Positions 1-8,935 of a DNA stretch of 9,141 bases are shown here, one piece after another (positions within the stretch are counted from its first letter, which is position 1; every line of letters starts with the position of its first letter). The translations under genes were made by a program, and so were the position numbers. Under the pieces are notes generated by a model. The model worked only from the letters and a program-made list of their open reading frames with translations, made no database searches and was not told the origin of the DNA. The stretch is from DAOTVD01 sp034437075 (GTDB taxonomy: Bacteria; Chloroflexota; Anaerolineae; Aggregatilineales; J027). The stretch covers positions 1 to 9,141 of the forward strand of contig DAOTVD010000269.1 in NCBI GenBank assembly GCA_034437075.1, given 5' to 3'.

Positions 1-43
1 GTAAAATCAAGACGGTATCCTTTTCGACAAAAGCAAGCGGCAT
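1..43 (-). CDS. Possible 5' end of a gene running off the left edge
   Basis: An open frame starts at an ATG read on the minus strand from base 43 and stays open for 14 codons (MPLAFVEKDTVLIL) to the window edge. It begins 21 bases after the stop of the EthD-like gene and has the same direction, as expected for the next gene of the unit. The EthD-like stop codon lies in the same frame, and this ATG is the first start after it. No strong ribosome binding site is visible upstream, and 14 residues are too few to name a family. It could equally be a chance open frame. Confidence 0.35.
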   Translation of the reverse strand, partial: MPLAFVEKDTVLIL

Positions 44-64
44 AGTTAAATACTTGGAAAAGCC

Positions 65-388
65 TTATTCGATGGGCAAGGGCGTGTTGTCTTCGAAGAC
101 ATCCACAAAGAGCAATTGCACATTCTCGCCCGCATAATTCATCAGGTCGCGCCCTGCGACCGTCCCGGCTTCGGAGGTCAGCGCGGTGTCCAGCGCTTCG
201 AAGTTCTCGAAATAAAATTCCAGAACCCGGTAGTAGGGTGACGCGCCGCCCGGCCCGCCGCGCACAAAATTTGCCTGGCGGCGCAGGATGCCGGGCATTT
301 TCTCTAGCAGGGCCAGATTTTTCACGTAGCCATCTGCAAAGGCTTCTTTGTCTTCGGGATGCGTAAAGAGCAAAATCAGCTTAACCAT
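65..388 (-). CDS. EthD-like small protein (dimeric alpha/beta-barrel fold)
   Basis: This is a 107-residue protein that looks like the EthD family (named from an ethyl tert-butyl ether degradation locus), small ferredoxin-like alpha/beta proteins that usually act as dimers. The family features visible are an opening beta strand (VKLILLF), a charged helix, a central GILRRQANFV strand, a YYRVLEFYFENFEAL segment and a closing strand (VQLLFVDVF). Length is normal for the family. No catalytic residue can be assigned and the biochemical role of such stand-alone proteins is mostly unknown. The start lies 1 base after the stop of the M23 peptidase gene and is preceded by a strong Shine-Dalgarno inside that gene's last codons, so the two are very likely co-transcribed and translationally coupled. 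Why a cell-wall peptidase should travel with an EthD-like protein is unclear. Confidence 0.8.
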   Translation of the reverse strand: MVKLILLFTHPEDKEAFADGYVKNLALLEKMPGILRRQANFVRGGPGGASPYYRVLEFYFENFEALDTALTSEAGTVAGRDLMNYAGENVQLLFVDVFEDNTPLPIE

Positions 389-389
389 A

Positions 390-1313
390 TTAGCCCTCCT
401 CGGCGGGGCGGGTGGTGTCGGGCAGGCCAGCGGGGGCCATGTCAGGAATCGGCAGGCTCATAAACTGGGGCGGATCGACCCAAACGCCATACACCGCCAG
501 TTCCATATGCATATGCGCGCCCTGCGAGCGGCCCGTCGTGCCGACCGTGCCCAGCATATCGCCCACCATGACCCACTGCCCCGGTATGACCATAATCTCG
601 CTGAGGTGCGAATAGCCCGTAAAGACGCCGAGCCCATGGTCGATGATGACATGATTGCCGCGAATGGGCAAAAAGTCCGCGAAGACCACGCGCCCATGCC
701 CGCTTGCCATGGCGGGTTCGCCTGTCCCCGCGCGGTAGTCCGCGCCGGTATGGCGGCCTTCGTAAACCCCGCCGTTATAGTTGCGGATGCCGCCGAACTC
801 GGAAATCAGCAAGCCGACCACGGGCGGTTGCAGGTTGCCCTGCCAGTATTTCTCCGGCGTAATGCGCCGATGCGCGCTGCGCAGGGTGGCTTCTTCGCGC
901 GCGTTCAAGTCGGGGTCAAGCAAATCGGAGAGCGCGAACGGCAATTCGATGTCTTGATAAAAGAAACTGCCCCACACAATGTTAAAGACCTGGGTTTGGG
1001 GTGGGTAGGCTTCTGCGCCATCCCGGTAGGTGTAGACCGTAAAGCGATTTTCGCCGCGCGTGCTGTTCATCCCAGCGGGGATGAAGCCCACCCAGTCGCC
1101 ATCCACAGAAGGGTAGAGCGGAATGCGGCGGCCCTCGTAGCTGATCTCGGCGGCGTCGATGGGGCGCGGGGGCATCACGCGCAGCAAGCCCGTGCGGCCC
1201 TGTTGTAATTCGCCGGGCTCTAGTTGGATGAACAAAACGCCTTGGGCCTGGCTATCCACCAGGGGCACCAGACTTAAAAGGGCGAGGGTCATGAGCAGGG
1301 CAAAACGCAGCAT
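390..1313 (-). CDS. Secreted M23-family (LytM-like) metallopeptidase
   Basis: This 307-residue protein is predicted to be exported and to cut peptidoglycan cross-links or act as a wall scaffold. Residues 1-24 form a signal peptide: MLRF, a leucine-rich core to about residue 19, then a possible cleavage after SQAQ. Residues 25-165 are an extracytoplasmic region with beta-rich character (for example DGDWVGFIPAG). The M23 domain runs from about 172 to 285. All expected zinc and catalytic residues can be seen: H188 and D192 in GRHTGADY, H236 in YSHLS, and H267/H269 in HMHME, so the peptidase should be active rather than degenerate. The C-terminal tail is Pro-rich. The start has a GGAG 5 bases upstream. 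It diverges from the VanW-family gene, which also acts at the envelope, and leads an operon with the EthD-like gene. Confidence 0.93.
   Translation of the reverse strand: MLRFALLMTLALLSLVPLVDSQAQGVLFIQLEPGELQQGRTGLLRVMPPRPIDAAEISYEGRRIPLYPSVDGDWVGFIPAGMNSTRGENRFTVYTYRDGAEAYPPQTQVFNIVWGSFFYQDIELPFALSDLLDPDLNAREEATLRSAHRRITPEKYWQGNLQPPVVGLLISEFGGIRNYNGGVYEGRHTGADYRAGTGEPAMASGHGRVVFADFLPIRGNHVIIDHGLGVFTGYSHLSEIMVIPGQWVMVGDMLGTVGTTGRSQGAHMHMELAVYGVWVDPPQFMSLPIPDMAPAGLPDTTRPAEEG
395..400 (-). promoter_or_regulatory. Strong Shine-Dalgarno for the EthD-like gene, inside the M23 gene
   Basis: The minus strand reads AGGAGGGCTAATATG here. A full AGGAGG lies over the last Glu-Glu-Gly codons of the M23 gene, whose TAA stop is then followed by one base and the EthD-like ATG. 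It is the best ribosome binding site in the window and fixes the EthD-like start at 388. The arrangement suggests reinitiation or high independent translation of the downstream gene. Confidence 0.85.
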
Positions 1314-1355
1314 ACGGTCTCCGTGGGTCTCTATTTGCGCGGATACTTAGGCGAA

Positions 1356-1385
1356 ATTGTACCGAGTTCGTCCGCCCTCTGTCCA
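1356..1385 (-). promoter_or_regulatory. Sigma70-type promoter for the M23/EthD-like unit
   Basis: Read on the minus strand, TGGACA (1385-1380) is followed after 18 bases by TACAAT (1361-1356). These match the consensus hexamers at 5 of 6 positions each. Transcription would begin near 1349, giving a leader of about 36 bases before the ATG at 1313. Spacing and position make this a credible promoter, but it is seen by eye only. Confidence 0.6.
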
Positions 1386-1436
1386 TGGGCGATGGGCAGG
1401 CGTCATGCTTTTGTAGTACAGACCCGGCGCAAAACA

Positions 1437-1445
1437 TGTTAAGAT
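1437..1445 (+). promoter_or_regulatory. Extended -10 promoter upstream of the VanW-family gene
   Basis: TGTTAAGAT has a TG one base before a TAAGAT hexamer, the extended -10 form that can work with a poor -35. The best -35 at normal spacing (TACAGA at 1417-1422) matches only 3 of 6. Transcription would begin around 1452-1454, which is at the ATG of the short leader ORF described below. It is back-to-back with the M23 promoter, about 50 bases away, so one regulator could affect both directions. Confidence 0.45.
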
Positions 1446-1453
1446 ATGCGGGA

Positions 1454-1492
1454 ATGACCAAACAACGCGCCGGTAATGTGAGTAGACTATGA
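1454..1492 (+). CDS. Possible 12-codon leader ORF overlapping the VanW-family start
   Basis: A short frame encodes MTKQRAGNVSRL and ends in a TGA that overlaps the ATG of the VanW-family gene in an ATGA arrangement, the classic layout for translational coupling. Its ATG lies exactly 8 bases after the TAAGAT -10 box, so the transcript could begin at or next to this start codon and be leaderless. The VanW-family gene itself has no good Shine-Dalgarno, which would fit delivery of ribosomes by this frame. The peptide resembles nothing I recognise and is too short for coding statistics, so chance is a real alternative. Confidence 0.3.
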   Translation: MTKQRAGNVSRL

Positions 1493-3372
1493 CGGAACAA
1501 CACGGAAGCCTTTATGTTCACCCACGCGCAGAAGCCGCCATCGAGCCCGCGCGCAATCCCTGGCCGCTGCGCTTGCTCTTATTGAGCCTCGCGGGCGCTG
1601 TTTTGTTGCTTTCGATGGTCGTCGCGCTGGTGGCGGGCTATCAATTCATGACTCAAGACCAAATCTACCCTGGGGTGTCCTCCATTTATGGCGTGGACGT
1701 GGCCGGAATGACCCGCGCCGAAGCGGTGGCGGCGCTCTCTGCGCAGGAATCCTACGCCCAGCAGGCACAATTTACGTTTACCTACGCGGATGAACAATGG
1801 GTGTTTAGTGGCGAAGAACTGGGCATTCAGTTTGACGCCGAAGCCACCATCGACGCGGCTTATAATGCTGGGCGGCAGGGCAGCCCCGCCCAACGCCTGA
1901 TGGATCAATTCGACATGTTCCGCGATGGCCACGCCGTCTCTCCGGTGATTACCTATAACCGCAGCCAGGCGCAAGCCCGCCTGAATGAACTGGCCGAAAA
2001 TTACATTAATCAAGGCATGGTCGATGCCACGCTGATTATCGAGCAACGCCAGATCAGCACCACGCCCAGCCAGGTGGGGCGTCAGATGGATGTCGCCGCC
2101 GCGCTGAGCGCGCTAGAAGGCGAGATCATGGCTATGCGCACCGCTAGCACGCTCGAACTCAGCGTGGACGTGACTGAGCCCGCCCTAATCGACGCCGCTG
2201 ACGCCGCCGCGCGCGCCGAACTCGCGCTGGATGAACGCGGCGTGACCTTCTTCGTGCCCGCCGAAAGCGGCGCGGACGCCGGGCCATGGATCGCCCAACC
2301 CGAATCGGTTGAAAATATGCTGCGCGTCGAGCGCGTCGAACGCGAGGACGGCAGCGCCTATTATGATGTATTCGTGACGCTCGACCAGGCGCGCGACTTC
2401 CTAGAAGGGCTCTCCGAAGAACTGACCCGCCCCGCCACCGACGCGCGCTTCGAATTTAACGAGAACACAGGCGAACTCGTGGTCATCGAGCCCAGCCAAA
2501 ACGGGCGCCGCCTGAACGTCGAATTGACCTTGCAAGGCTTTCCGCAGGCCGTGTTCAGCACCGAAGACCGCACCGTGCCCCTCGTGTTTGATGAAGTCGT
2601 GCCCACGCTGAACAACAACGCCACCGCCGAGGAACTCGGCATCACGGGCTTGGTGTCGGAGGCCACAACCTACTATTACGGCTCTACGGCGGCCCGCCGC
2701 GCGAATATCCAAGTCTCCGCCGCGCGTTTCCACGGCGTGGTGATCGGCCCCAACGAAGAATTCTCATTCAATGAATGGCTGGGCGAAGTGGACCAGAGCG
2801 AAGGCTTCGAAGAAGCGCTGATTATCGTCGGCGACCAGACCATCACCGGGGTGGGGGGCGGCGTGTGCCAGGTTTCGACCACGGCTTTCCAGGCGGCGTT
2901 TTATGCCGGGTTCCCCATCCTAGAGCGCTACGCGCATGGCTATCGCATAGGCTACTACGAACAGGGCGAAGGTGTCGGCCTGGACGCCGCGATTTACTCG
3001 CCTGTGCTGGATATGCGCTTCCTGAACGATACGCCGCACCACTTGCTCATCGAGACGTATGTGCGCCCGGCCAATAGCACCATCACCTTCCGGTTTTATA
3101 GCACCGACCTGGGCCGCCGCGTCGAGCGCTCCGCGCCGGAGATCATCAACGAGCAACCTGCCCCGCCGCCGGTCTACCGCGCCAACCCAGACTTGCAACC
3201 CGGCCAGGTCGTGCAGGTAGACTCTGCCGTGAGCGGTGCGGAAGTGCGCATTTATCGCACGGTCTACCAGGGGGATGAGGTCATCATCGAGCGCGAGGAA
3301 TTTTACAGCAATTATGTGCCCTGGCCCGCGCAATTCGAGGTCGCGCCGGGGGATTCTCGCCTGGAGGGCTGA
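1489..3372 (+). CDS. Membrane-anchored VanW-family protein with PG-binding repeats and G5-like tail
   Basis: This 627-residue protein is predicted to sit in the membrane with most of its mass outside. Residues 1-26 are cytoplasmic and residues 27-50 form one membrane helix. Residues 58-83 carry the IYPGVSSIYGVDVAGMT motif that opens YoaR/VanW proteins of this kind. Two related putative peptidoglycan-binding (PG_binding_4-like) units follow, at about 93-205 and 265-345, each with a PSQxGR signature (193-198 and 335-340). The VanW domain spans about 393-525, with the hallmark GGGVCQVSTT (456-465, Cys460). The C-terminal region (about 545-620) is beta-rich and resembles a G5 domain. VanW is named from vancomycin-resistance clusters but its biochemical role is not established, so resistance should not be inferred. 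The ATG is the first start after an in-frame TAG at 1483; the Shine-Dalgarno is weak. No clear terminator follows. Confidence 0.92.
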   Translation: MTEQHGSLYVHPRAEAAIEPARNPWPLRLLLLSLAGAVLLLSMVVALVAGYQFMTQDQIYPGVSSIYGVDVAGMTRAEAVAALSAQESYAQQAQFTFTYADEQWVFSGEELGIQFDAEATIDAAYNAGRQGSPAQRLMDQFDMFRDGHAVSPVITYNRSQAQARLNELAENYINQGMVDATLIIEQRQISTTPSQVGRQMDVAAALSALEGEIMAMRTASTLELSVDVTEPALIDAADAAARAELALDERGVTFFVPAESGADAGPWIAQPESVENMLRVERVEREDGSAYYDVFVTLDQARDFLEGLSEELTRPATDARFEFNENTGELVVIEPSQNGRRLNVELTLQGFPQAVFSTEDRTVPLVFDEVVPTLNNNATAEELGITGLVSEATTYYYGSTAARRANIQVSAARFHGVVIGPNEEFSFNEWLGEVDQSEGFEEALIIVGDQTITGVGGGVCQVSTTAFQAAFYAGFPILERYAHGYRIGYYEQGEGVGLDAAIYSPVLDMRFLNDTPHHLLIETYVRPANSTITFRFYSTDLGRRVERSAPEIINEQPAPPPVYRANPDLQPGQVVQVDSAVSGAEVRIYRTVYQGDEVIIEREEFYSNYVPWPAQFEVAPGDSRLEG

Positions 3373-3416
3373 TTCATTAATTTTGCATGAAAAGTGGCGA
3401 AGCGTGCGCTTTGCCC

Positions 3417-3422
3417 TATAAT
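3417..3422 (+). promoter_or_regulatory. Consensus -10 box 8 bases before the reductase start (likely leaderless)
   Basis: A perfect TATAAT is followed by 8 bases (AGCGGTAC) and then the reductase ATG at 3431. A start site at the usual distance from this box falls on or within a few bases of the ATG, so the message would have essentially no leader. This agrees with the absence of any Shine-Dalgarno: the bases before the ATG are the promoter itself. The -35 region is poor (TGGCGA at 3395-3400, 3 of 6). Confidence 0.55.
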
Positions 3423-3430
3423 AGCGGTAC

Positions 3431-4435
3431 ATGAGAGAACAAGCAGACCGCACATTAGGCACCACGGGCCTGGTCGTTTCGCGCCTGGGGCTGGGCATGG
3501 CCGCTTTAGGGCGCCCTGGCTACATTAACCTGGGCCATGCCGCTGATCTAAACGAAGATTATGGCGTCGGCGCGATGCAAGACCACGCCTTTGCAGTGTT
3601 GGATGCCGCCTGGGCCGGGGGCGTGCACTATTTCGATACGGCGCGCTCGTATGGCCGGGGCGAATCCTTCTTGGGAAACTGGCTAGCCACGCGCGATATC
3701 GGCCCGGAGGCCGTCGTGATCGCCTCGAAATGGGGCTATACCTACACCGCCGACTGGAACGTGAATGCCGAAGTCCACGAGATCAAAGAGCATTCGTTGC
3801 GTGTGTTGATGCGCCAATGGGGCGAAACTCAGACGAATTTGGGCGATCACCTGAGTCTGTACCAGATACACTCGGCCACGTTCGAGAGCGGCGTGCTAGA
3901 AAACCCCGAAGTGCTGAATGAATTGGCGCGTTTGCGGGTCGGCGGCACGCATATCGGCCTAACCGTCAGCGGCCCCCAACAGGGCGCGGTGTTGCAAGCC
4001 GCCATACATCTGAGGGTGGATGGCGAACCGCTTTTTGAGAGCGTCCAGGTAACCTGGAATGTGCTGGAAACCAGCCCGACGCCCATCTTAGCAGAAGCCC
4101 ATGCGCGCGGGATGGGGGTCATCGTCAAAGAGGCGCTGGCCAATGGCCGCCTGACGCCCAAAAACGACGCGCCCGACTTCGCCCCCCAGCGCGCGGCCCT
4201 GCAAACCCAGGCCCAGCGACTGAGCACAAGCCTGGATGCACTCGCGTTGGCGGCAGCCCTGGCCCAACCCTGGGCGGATGTGGTGCTCAGTGGCGCGGCG
4301 ACCGTCGCGCATGTCGAATCCAACCTGGCCGCGTTGGATGTCGCTTGGGATGACGAAGCCGCGCATGCTTTGCAAGACCTGGCCGAAGCGCCAGAAGATT
4401 ATTGGCGCACGCGCGGCAATCTGGCCTGGAACTGA
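3431..4435 (+). CDS. Aldo/keto reductase family oxidoreductase
   Basis: This 334-residue cytoplasmic enzyme belongs to the aldo/keto reductase superfamily, single-domain TIM barrels that reduce carbonyls or oxidise sugars and alcohols with NAD(P)H. It opens with the typical LGTTGLVVSRLGLGMAALG strand-turn. All four catalytic residues are present: D69 and Y74 in HYFDTARSYG, K100 in IASKWGY and H147 in YQIHSA. A loop at about 28-48 (RPGYINLGHAADL) extends the first barrel turn. The end (YWRTRGNLAWN) completes a full-length protein. The substrate cannot be told from sequence. It lies 58 bases after the VanW-family gene and 82 before glgB, with its own likely promoter, so it need not share their function. 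Confidence 0.9.
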   Translation: MREQADRTLGTTGLVVSRLGLGMAALGRPGYINLGHAADLNEDYGVGAMQDHAFAVLDAAWAGGVHYFDTARSYGRGESFLGNWLATRDIGPEAVVIASKWGYTYTADWNVNAEVHEIKEHSLRVLMRQWGETQTNLGDHLSLYQIHSATFESGVLENPEVLNELARLRVGGTHIGLTVSGPQQGAVLQAAIHLRVDGEPLFESVQVTWNVLETSPTPILAEAHARGMGVIVKEALANGRLTPKNDAPDFAPQRAALQTQAQRLSTSLDALALAAALAQPWADVVLSGAATVAHVESNLAALDVAWDDEAAHALQDLAEAPEDYWRTRGNLAWN

Positions 4436-4476
4436 CCGTCTTCTTCGCGCACACCGGGAGCCTGCGTCATCGCGAA

Positions 4477-4482
4477 TACAAT
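4477..4482 (+). promoter_or_regulatory. Weak candidate -10 box for glgB
   Basis: TACAAT lies in the 82-base gap between the reductase and glgB, 35 bases before the glgB ATG. No convincing -35 hexamer sits 16-18 bases upstream. It may add glgB-specific expression, or glgB may rely on readthrough from the reductase promoter, since no terminator separates the two. Confidence 0.25.
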
Positions 4483-4517
4483 CTGCCAAACATCATCACG
4501 ATTGGAGAAACAACCCC

Positions 4518-6710
<2,193 letters not shown>

Positions 6711-6741
6711 GCTAATGGTGAACAGAAAACGAACCCATATG

Positions 6742-6765
6742 AACCGAGGGCTTAAGCCCTCGGTT
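6742..6765. terminator. Perfect 24-bp palindrome between convergent genes
   Basis: Two 12-base arms, AACCGAGGGCTT and its exact reverse complement, meet with no spacer; as RNA this gives a 10-bp GC-rich stem with a TTAA loop. It lies in the 88 bases between the stops of glgB (plus) and the GH5 gene (minus), where a two-way terminator is expected. There is no immediate T-run on the plus side (a T-rich stretch comes at 6788-6800); on the minus side TTCGTTTTC follows after about 8 bases. It is therefore not a textbook intrinsic terminator for either direction, though position supports that role. Confidence 0.65.
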
Positions 6766-6798
6766 AGAGAGCCTGAGATACTCTGGATTTGTTTTCAT

Positions 6799-8778
6799 TT
6801 ATCCATAAGCGTCGCTTTCGGTTAATTCTTTGCGTAGGCGGTTGGCCGCGACCCCCGCACCCGCGAGCAAGGCCAATGCGGCCAGGCGCTTGGGCAAAGA
6901 TGCCCCCTTGGGCAGGCTGACGGTCAAGGTCTGCTCACCGACCTTTAGATTCTTCCACTCCAAAATTTGTCCTTGGCGCGCGTCTAAGATGCGATGTTTG
7001 CCACTGCTGACTTTCACCTTATAGTCGGCTTCGCCATACCAAGCATGCGGCAGGTAGATCAGCGTGGGCGCTTCGGCACCTTCGTAGAGTAAATCGACCG
7101 TAAACGTGCCATCGGTAGCATCAAAATGCATGCGCCGCAGGTCGCCCGCTGCGCGCTGAACATAGGGACGACAGAACCCGACCAAGGCCCGCGCGCCGCT
7201 GTTGATGTCTTCGGGGTTGGTCTGCGCGTCTCGGCTGAAGATGCTCAAATCTTCACGATTCCAGTTATCGCCCCATTGGTTGGTATGGTCGGGCGTGTAA
7301 TTCCATTGGGCACTACTCACCAGATTGGCATCCATGGCATCGTAATATAGGCTCAGCGCGAGTTCGTGCAGCGAAAAGTCGCCATCGCTATACGCCGAAC
7401 GGTCGTTTATGGAATACATCACGCCAAATTCCCCGATGAGGGTGGGCGCGTTGTGCATATTGTCTGTCCCGGTGCGCTTGACCGACCCGACCGCTTCGGT
7501 AAACATTTGCGCGACATTCTCGCGCCCTTCCACCAATTCCATTGTAAAGGGGTTCAGCGCTTGCTCACCATCGAATTGATGCGCAAACAACATCAGCACA
7601 TCATACCAGTGCCCGGCGTTGACGATATTCGGAATGTCGGCGTCGGATAGCGCGAGATCGTTGGCATCGAAGGGTGGCCCTTCGTAGAAGATCATGGCAT
7701 TGGGGTGCACGGCCTGCATAGCGGCGGCGTACTGCTTAGCGAAATAAGCCAGGCCCGCGCCCGCGAAATCCCCTTCGGCGAAATAATCTGGCAGCAGAAT
7801 AGCTGGTTGGCCCTCATCATCATAGCCCCAGACGCCTTGCTTGCGCCAGATGTCGTGGTCGGGGCTTTGCCAGGCAGAAATCCCCTGCGGGTTGAGGGTC
7901 ACCATCTCGCCTGTAGGATGCGGGATGAGGCCATTTAGCGCCATGATCGGTGCCTCGCGGGCGTGGCCCGCGCCCAAGAGTATCCCCTCGCCAAAGGTGA
8001 TGAGCGGGCCTTGCTGCGGGAACGGCCCGGTGTCGGTCAGGCTGGCCAGGCCGATATAACCGCTGGCGGGTTCGTTCATGGTGCCGTAGCCCAGCACATG
8101 CGGCATGTCTTTCAGGCGCTTGGCGACCGCCACCATGGCATTGATGTAATGGCTTTGCAGGTATTCCTGCGTCATTTTGCCGTCGATGGTAGTTTCGGAG
8201 GCGAAGCGATTGCCCGCGAAAAATAGCGTGAACATCGTGGCCCCAGCCAGGCGGACATAATTGGTCGGCCAGATCATATGCGGGTATTCGGGGTAGCGGC
8301 GCTGCATGGTGATGGCCGCTTCGCTGAGTTCGAGCGTTTTCAAGTCGAAGCCCGCCGCTTCGAGTGTCCACCCTGGCGCACCATCGCCGCCGGTCATGCG
8401 GCTCCAGGCATCTTGATGGGGGTCGATATACACGTAGAAGCCGTATTCGCCCGCCAAAGCGACGATCTCTTGCAGATAACTCAGGTAATCTTCGTCATAA
8501 GCGCCTGGCCCAGCATGCTCGATGGCTTCCCAGGTGATAATCAGGCGCAGGAGGTTAAACCCCCAATGGCGTAAGCGCGCGTAATGCTCGTGGGCCTCGG
8601 CCAGGGGGAAGGGCCGCCCCACGAAAGACACCTGGCGATGCGCTGCGAAATTGTTGGCGATTTGCGTTTCTTGGCCGATGGGAACTTTGCTGCTGCCGCT
8701 CAGGTTCACGCCGCGCAAGATGACCCGGCGCCCTTCGCTATCCACGAAATGCCCATCTTGTATCTGTAGCTGATCCAT
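6799..8778 (-). CDS. GH5 glycosidase, endoglycoceramidase / steryl-glucosidase-like
   Basis: This 659-residue retaining beta-glycosidase of family GH5 resembles enzymes that split the sugar from glycolipids (endoglycoceramidases and the EGCrP-type glucosylceramide or steryl-glucoside hydrolases). The barrel opens with VILRGVNLSGSSK (19-31), followed by GFNLLRLIITWEAIEHAGPG and YIDPHQDAWSR. The acid/base is E236 in YGTMNEPASGYIG and the nucleophile E450 in LIGEFGV. About 210 residues separate them, longer than in cellulases but usual in the glycolipid-active groups. RALVGFCRPYVQRAAGD closes the barrel, and residues 550-625 look like the GH5 C-terminal beta-sandwich. Residues 632-646 (LAALALLAGAGVAAN) are hydrophobic, followed by basic RLRK. 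There is no N-terminal signal peptide. The start has AAAGGA 6 bases upstream. Substrate is inferred, not shown. Confidence 0.9.
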   Translation of the reverse strand: MDQLQIQDGHFVDSEGRRVILRGVNLSGSSKVPIGQETQIANNFAAHRQVSFVGRPFPLAEAHEHYARLRHWGFNLLRLIITWEAIEHAGPGAYDEDYLSYLQEIVALAGEYGFYVYIDPHQDAWSRMTGGDGAPGWTLEAAGFDLKTLELSEAAITMQRRYPEYPHMIWPTNYVRLAGATMFTLFFAGNRFASETTIDGKMTQEYLQSHYINAMVAVAKRLKDMPHVLGYGTMNEPASGYIGLASLTDTGPFPQQGPLITFGEGILLGAGHAREAPIMALNGLIPHPTGEMVTLNPQGISAWQSPDHDIWRKQGVWGYDDEGQPAILLPDYFAEGDFAGAGLAYFAKQYAAAMQAVHPNAMIFYEGPPFDANDLALSDADIPNIVNAGHWYDVLMLFAHQFDGEQALNPFTMELVEGRENVAQMFTEAVGSVKRTGTDNMHNAPTLIGEFGVMYSINDRSAYSDGDFSLHELALSLYYDAMDANLVSSAQWNYTPDHTNQWGDNWNREDLSIFSRDAQTNPEDINSGARALVGFCRPYVQRAAGDLRRMHFDATDGTFTVDLLYEGAEAPTLIYLPHAWYGEADYKVKVSSGKHRILDARQGQILEWKNLKVGEQTLTVSLPKGASLPKRLAALALLAGAGVAANRLRKELTESDAYG

Positions 8779-8919
8779 GGGTGATCCTTTACTGTGCGTT
8801 GTGTGCTTCTTTCAGGATACCGCAGAACCCTATGCGAGCGATAGGGCGCAAAGCGGACATTTTAAGGCCGAAATGGGCAAAATGCGGCGAAAATGAGCTT
8901 TTTATGTCACTTTATGCAC

Positions 8920-8935
8920 GGTAAAATAGTTTACC
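8920..8935. promoter_or_regulatory. Operator-like dyad in the GH5 upstream region
   Basis: GGTAAA and TTTACC are separated by 4 bases, giving a perfect 6+4+6 dyad about 140 bases upstream of the GH5 start. Size and symmetry suit a dimeric repressor. Its right arm overlaps the left arm of the outer cloverleaf stem, so as RNA the two folds exclude each other. It also contains TAAAAT (8922-8927), a possible plus-strand -10 box that would place a transcript start near 8934. Confidence 0.35.

Noticed and set aside
348..1208. Long 286-codon open frame on the plus strand
   Set aside because: It lies opposite the M23 peptidase, whose signal peptide and zinc ligands are clear; its own product is rich in Ala, Arg and His with no recognisable domain, as expected of an antisense shadow in GC-rich DNA.
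1489..3372. Vancomycin resistance gene
   Set aside because: The VanW domain is widespread in bacteria outside resistance clusters, and no vanH, vanA or vanX-type gene is nearby.
2920..3498. 192-codon minus-strand frame
   Set aside because: It covers the end of the VanW gene, the intergenic promoter and the start of the reductase, and its product shows no family features.
4236..4517. Longer 824-residue version of GlgB
   Set aside because: The extra 94 residues come from reading the reductase gene in another frame and do not resemble GlgB; the ATG at 4518 gives the expected family length.
6860..6930. Sortase signal in the GH5 tail (LPKGA followed by a hydrophobic stretch and basic residues)
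   Set aside because: The protein has no signal peptide, the motif is not LPXTG, and no sortase gene is in view.
7820..8371. Second minus-strand frame of 183 codons overlapping the GH5 gene
   Set aside because: It is the same strand in another phase of a well-supported glycosidase and has no domain of its own.
8828..8846. CCCTAT/ATAGGG inverted repeat as a terminator or operator
   Set aside because: Only 6 bp with a 7-base spacer and no T-run; too weak to call alone.
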